Below are positions 20,581-22,688 of a DNA stretch of 22,688 nt, in pieces. The notes under the pieces were generated by a model that was not told the origin of the DNA, did no database searches, and saw only the letters and a program-made list of their open reading frames with translations. The DNA is from Bacteroidota bacterium. GTDB taxonomy: Bacteria > Bacteroidota > Bacteroidia > NS11-12g > UBA955. The stretch spans positions 1 to 22,688 of the forward strand of contig CANFUB010000009.1 of the NCBI GenBank assembly GCA_947450015.1, in the 5' to 3' direction. Numbering within the stretch: the stretch's first letter is position 1; the number at the start of each line of letters is the position of its first letter. The position numbers and the translations under genes were made by a program.

Positions 20581-22302
20581 CTATTGTATCCCTTTGAACA
20601 TTCTGTTCCATCTTACTTTCACAAACTCGTTGCCATCGGTACCTGGCACAGGGTTTTGCGCATGCTTATACTGAATACTAAAGAATACAAACAAAGGCTT
20701 ACCTACAATATGATTTTCGGGCACATAACCCCAGAATCTCGAATCCAAGGAATTATCTCTGTTATCACCCATCATCCAATAGTAATCGTATTGAAAAGTA
20801 TAAGTGGTTAAAGGCTTACCATTCATATAAGGGGTACTACCACGCAATTCTAAGTCGGCATTGCCTTCATACAAAGCAATGGCGCGTTGGTAAAAATAAA
20901 AATTCTCTTTTGTAATGGCCATGGCCTCGCCTCTTTTTGGCAATACAATGGGACCATAATTGTCTTTGTTCCAAGGATACTCTTCCATGTAATCAGGAAA
21001 GGCATTGGCCCCACCAGATTTCAATTGCTTCATGTGTTTAATGGTATCTACTTTGAAAACCTGTTTGTATTTTGCTGGATCAATATTGTCTTCATTCATC
21101 ATTACCTGAAGGTTTCTTAAATCAGAACCCAAAGGCAATGCATACATCACACCAAGCTTGCGCATGTCCTCATCAGATAGCTTCATGCTGTCTTTAACAC
21201 GAATCAAAGCATTGAATTCGCCACCACCATCGGGTGAATAAAAATTACCTGTTTTAGGTGCAATGTTTTGCATGATGTTTTCGATTTCGAAATCGTTTTT
21301 GAAACGCTCTAAATCATCTTTGTTTAAAGCCACACGAATGGTTCTGTTATCGAAATAACCGAAATCATAAATGTCGTATTCATTGGTTAAAACTTCTTCG
21401 GTAGGCACTACCGCATTTGGTTTAAATTTAATGATGTAATTGTGTTGGATCTTTGGTGCTTGAAAGGCGATTTCATCATTGATGTATAAAATGCCATCTT
21501 TAATTTGTAGTTTATCACCTGGTATGCCTACACAACGCTTTACATAATTTTGCATTTTATCAACAGGGCGCTCTGTCGGATCTATTTGATCCCAAGGCAC
21601 ATTGAATACCACTGGATCGTTTCTTTTAATGGTTTGAAAACCTGGCAAACGCATGTAAGGCAAATGAATTAAATCGGAATACGCTTTAGCGCCTGCTAAG
21701 TCTTGGTGCACCAATGGAAAAGCAATCGGTGTAATTGGGAACCTTGGACCGTAATTCATTTTGCTCACAAATAAAAAGTCGCCCACCATCATGCTGTCTT
21801 CCATCGATGATGTTGGAATTTTATAAGGTTCTAATTGAAAAGTGCGAATTAAATAAGCCACAATAAAGGCAAAGAAAATGGCGTCGGCCCATTCTCTTTT
21901 GGCGCCTCTTTTGGCAGGAATGTATTTTTTTCTAAATGCTGCATCGCGTGCTTGACCTAAATACACCACGTCTTTTGCCATGGCCAATTTTGGATAATAG
22001 TAAAACGGAAATAAAACACCTATTACTTGTTCGATGAATTTTAACTTTCCAAAGCTTTCCATCATATCAATTACCAAACTAAACCAAATGATAATATCTG
22101 CTGCTGGCAACAATGCCCATAGCATCCATGATTTTGGTCGCCCGGTTAATTGAATCCAAGGCCAGTAACAGACGATTGGAAAGAACGCAAGCCATGCCAT
22201 TTTAACATTGGCCTTTTTGAAAAGCAAATACAATCCAATGTGTGTAGCAAGGTACAATGGCACATAAAAAATCAGAAAATACGAAAGGTTAGTTGGGTTC
22301 AT
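20581..22302 (-). CDS. lepB: Signal peptidase I, long Bacteroidota form
   Basis: The membrane serine protease removes Sec signal peptides from exported proteins. The catalytic parts are complete: box B KIPTSSMEDSMMVGDFLFVSK (161-181, nucleophile Ser166), box C DPVVFNVP (229-236), box D NYVKRCVGIPGDKLQIKDG (252-270, general base Lys255) and box E MMGDNRDNSLDSRFWGYVPENHIVGK (510-535). Residues 1-105 hold about four hydrophobic segments and 140-153 the helix before the active site. A stretch of about 200 residues between boxes D and E (about 285-495) is not in the E. coli enzyme; it explains the length of 573 against about 325. The ATG start is 26 bp after the dapB stop, so they form an operon. 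Confidence 0.96.
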   Translation of the reverse strand: MNPTNLSYFLIFYVPLYLATHIGLYLLFKKANVKMAWLAFFPIVCYWPWIQLTGRPKSWMLWALLPAADIIIWFSLVIDMMESFGKLKFIEQVIGVLFPFYYYPKLAMAKDVVYLGQARDAAFRKKYIPAKRGAKREWADAIFFAFIVAYLIRTFQLEPYKIPTSSMEDSMMVGDFLFVSKMNYGPRFPITPIAFPLVHQDLAGAKAYSDLIHLPYMRLPGFQTIKRNDPVVFNVPWDQIDPTERPVDKMQNYVKRCVGIPGDKLQIKDGILYINDEIAFQAPKIQHNYIIKFKPNAVVPTEEVLTNEYDIYDFGYFDNRTIRVALNKDDLERFKNDFEIENIMQNIAPKTGNFYSPDGGGEFNALIRVKDSMKLSDEDMRKLGVMYALPLGSDLRNLQVMMNEDNIDPAKYKQVFKVDTIKHMKQLKSGGANAFPDYMEEYPWNKDNYGPIVLPKRGEAMAITKENFYFYQRAIALYEGNADLELRGSTPYMNGKPLTTYTFQYDYYWMMGDNRDNSLDSRFWGYVPENHIVGKPLFVFFSIQYKHAQNPVPGTDGNEFVKVRWNRMFKGIQ

Positions 22303-22328
22303 TTTTATTAAAAAGGTCTATGTATATT

Positions 22329-22688
22329 TTAAAATCCTATAAAGTCGTTCATGGTAAATATGCCGCGTTTGTGTTGCAGCCATTCTGCTGCTAATACAGC
22401 CCCTGTTGCAAAGCCTGTGCGACTGTGAGCAGTGTGTTTTATTTCTATATCATCGATGGCCGAAGTATAGGTTACAATATGGGTGCCCGGCACATCATCT
22501 CTTCTGATGGCATTGATCATCAAATCACTTTTTGTGGTGGCCTCTGTACCTAATTGCCATGCATTTTTACGACTGAGTTCTGCCATTACCCCTTCGGCTA
22601 AAGTTATGGCAGTGCCGCTTGGCGCATCTAACTTTTGTGTGTGGTGAATTTCTTCAATCTTCACATCGTATTCGGGCAAATTATCCAT
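22329..22688 (-). CDS. dapB: 4-hydroxy-tetrahydrodipicolinate reductase, partial (N-terminus off window)
   Basis: DapB reduces the dapA product with NAD(P)H in the lysine/meso-diaminopimelate pathway, which feeds peptidoglycan. Only the C-terminal about 119 residues are present; the frame is open to the window edge, so the Met coded at 22686-22688 is probably internal. The decisive motif is EIHHTQKLDAPSGTAITLAEG (13-33 of the visible part), holding the catalytic His-His pair, the substrate-binding Lys and the DxPSGTA loop. The C-terminal part with VPGTHIVTYTSAIDDIEIKHTAHSRTGFATGAVLAAEWL is the typical tetramerisation region. It is followed after 26 bp by lepB; the dapB-lepB pair is one I know from many Bacteroidota, often near parAB. 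Confidence 0.96.
   Translation of the reverse strand: MDNLPEYDVKIEEIHHTQKLDAPSGTAITLAEGVMAELSRKNAWQLGTEATTKSDLMINAIRRDDVPGTHIVTYTSAIDDIEIKHTAHSRTGFATGAVLAAEWLQHKRGIFTMNDFIGF

Overview
This 22.7 kb window is low-GC, gene-dense bacterial chromosome, almost certainly from a member of the Bacteroidota. Several features point that way. Promoter-like boxes fit the phylum's TAnnTTTG (-7) / TTTG (-33) consensus. There are few or no Shine-Dalgarno sequences, and lipoproteins end their signal in Cys followed by Lys/Asp. The long signal peptidase I, the long-form QueA, the BCAT and AnmK variants and the PAS histidine kinase with an 'SHNIRS' H-box are all typical of the phylum. No IS element, prophage, CRISPR array, tRNA or rRNA is visible, and most genes are housekeeping.

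Layout from left to right. (1) 1-874: N-terminal part of a UvrD/PcrA-type helicase, minus strand, cut by the window edge. (2) 875-1946: about 1.07 kb with no conventional gene. It holds a well-formed plus-strand promoter (1170-1200), A-rich 40-bp tandem repeats (1353-1540), a 36-codon ORF for a single-pass membrane peptide (1572-1682), a run of small hairpins (1672-1878) and a rho-independent terminator (1906-1934). Together these look like an unannotated transcript of about 730 nt and are the most interesting part of the window. (3) 1947-3640: ruvA and ilvE, minus strand. (4) 3667-5956: a divergent plus-strand operon of an uncharacterised protein (possibly HolD-like), the inosine/xanthosine triphosphate pyrophosphatase and queA, closed by a bidirectional terminator. 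(5) 5990-8298: two lipoproteins and anmK, minus strand. (6) 8433-10259: a secreted TPR protein, plus strand, which meets a minus-strand methyltransferase tail to tail with overlapping stop codons. (7) 10949-11935: a small secreted protein and an ApaG-domain protein, minus strand. (8) 12065-12793: a zinc-ribbon methyltransferase, plus strand. (9) 12816-16162, minus strand: a YitT-family membrane protein, a CMP-sugar synthetase, a small two-helix membrane protein and an SGNH hydrolase, with a 476-bp non-coding stretch between the last two. (10) 16245-19563: a single-domain response regulator overlapping a 978-residue four-PAS histidine kinase. (11) 19564-20079: 516 bp of AT-rich DNA with several perfect dyads. 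(12) 20080-22688: a STAS-like protein, lepB and the 3' part of dapB, minus strand.

Pathways represented: DNA recombination and repair (helicase, RuvA), nucleotide-pool cleaning (RdgB), branched-chain amino acid and lysine/diaminopimelate synthesis (IlvE, DapB), tRNA queuosine synthesis (QueA), cell-wall recycling (AnmK), surface-glycan precursor activation (CMP-sugar synthetase), protein secretion (LepB) and two-component signalling. For several genes the promoter-like boxes fall on an upstream non-ATG start codon, which is why internal ATG starts were chosen. All function calls come from reading motifs by eye; no database search or structure prediction was run.
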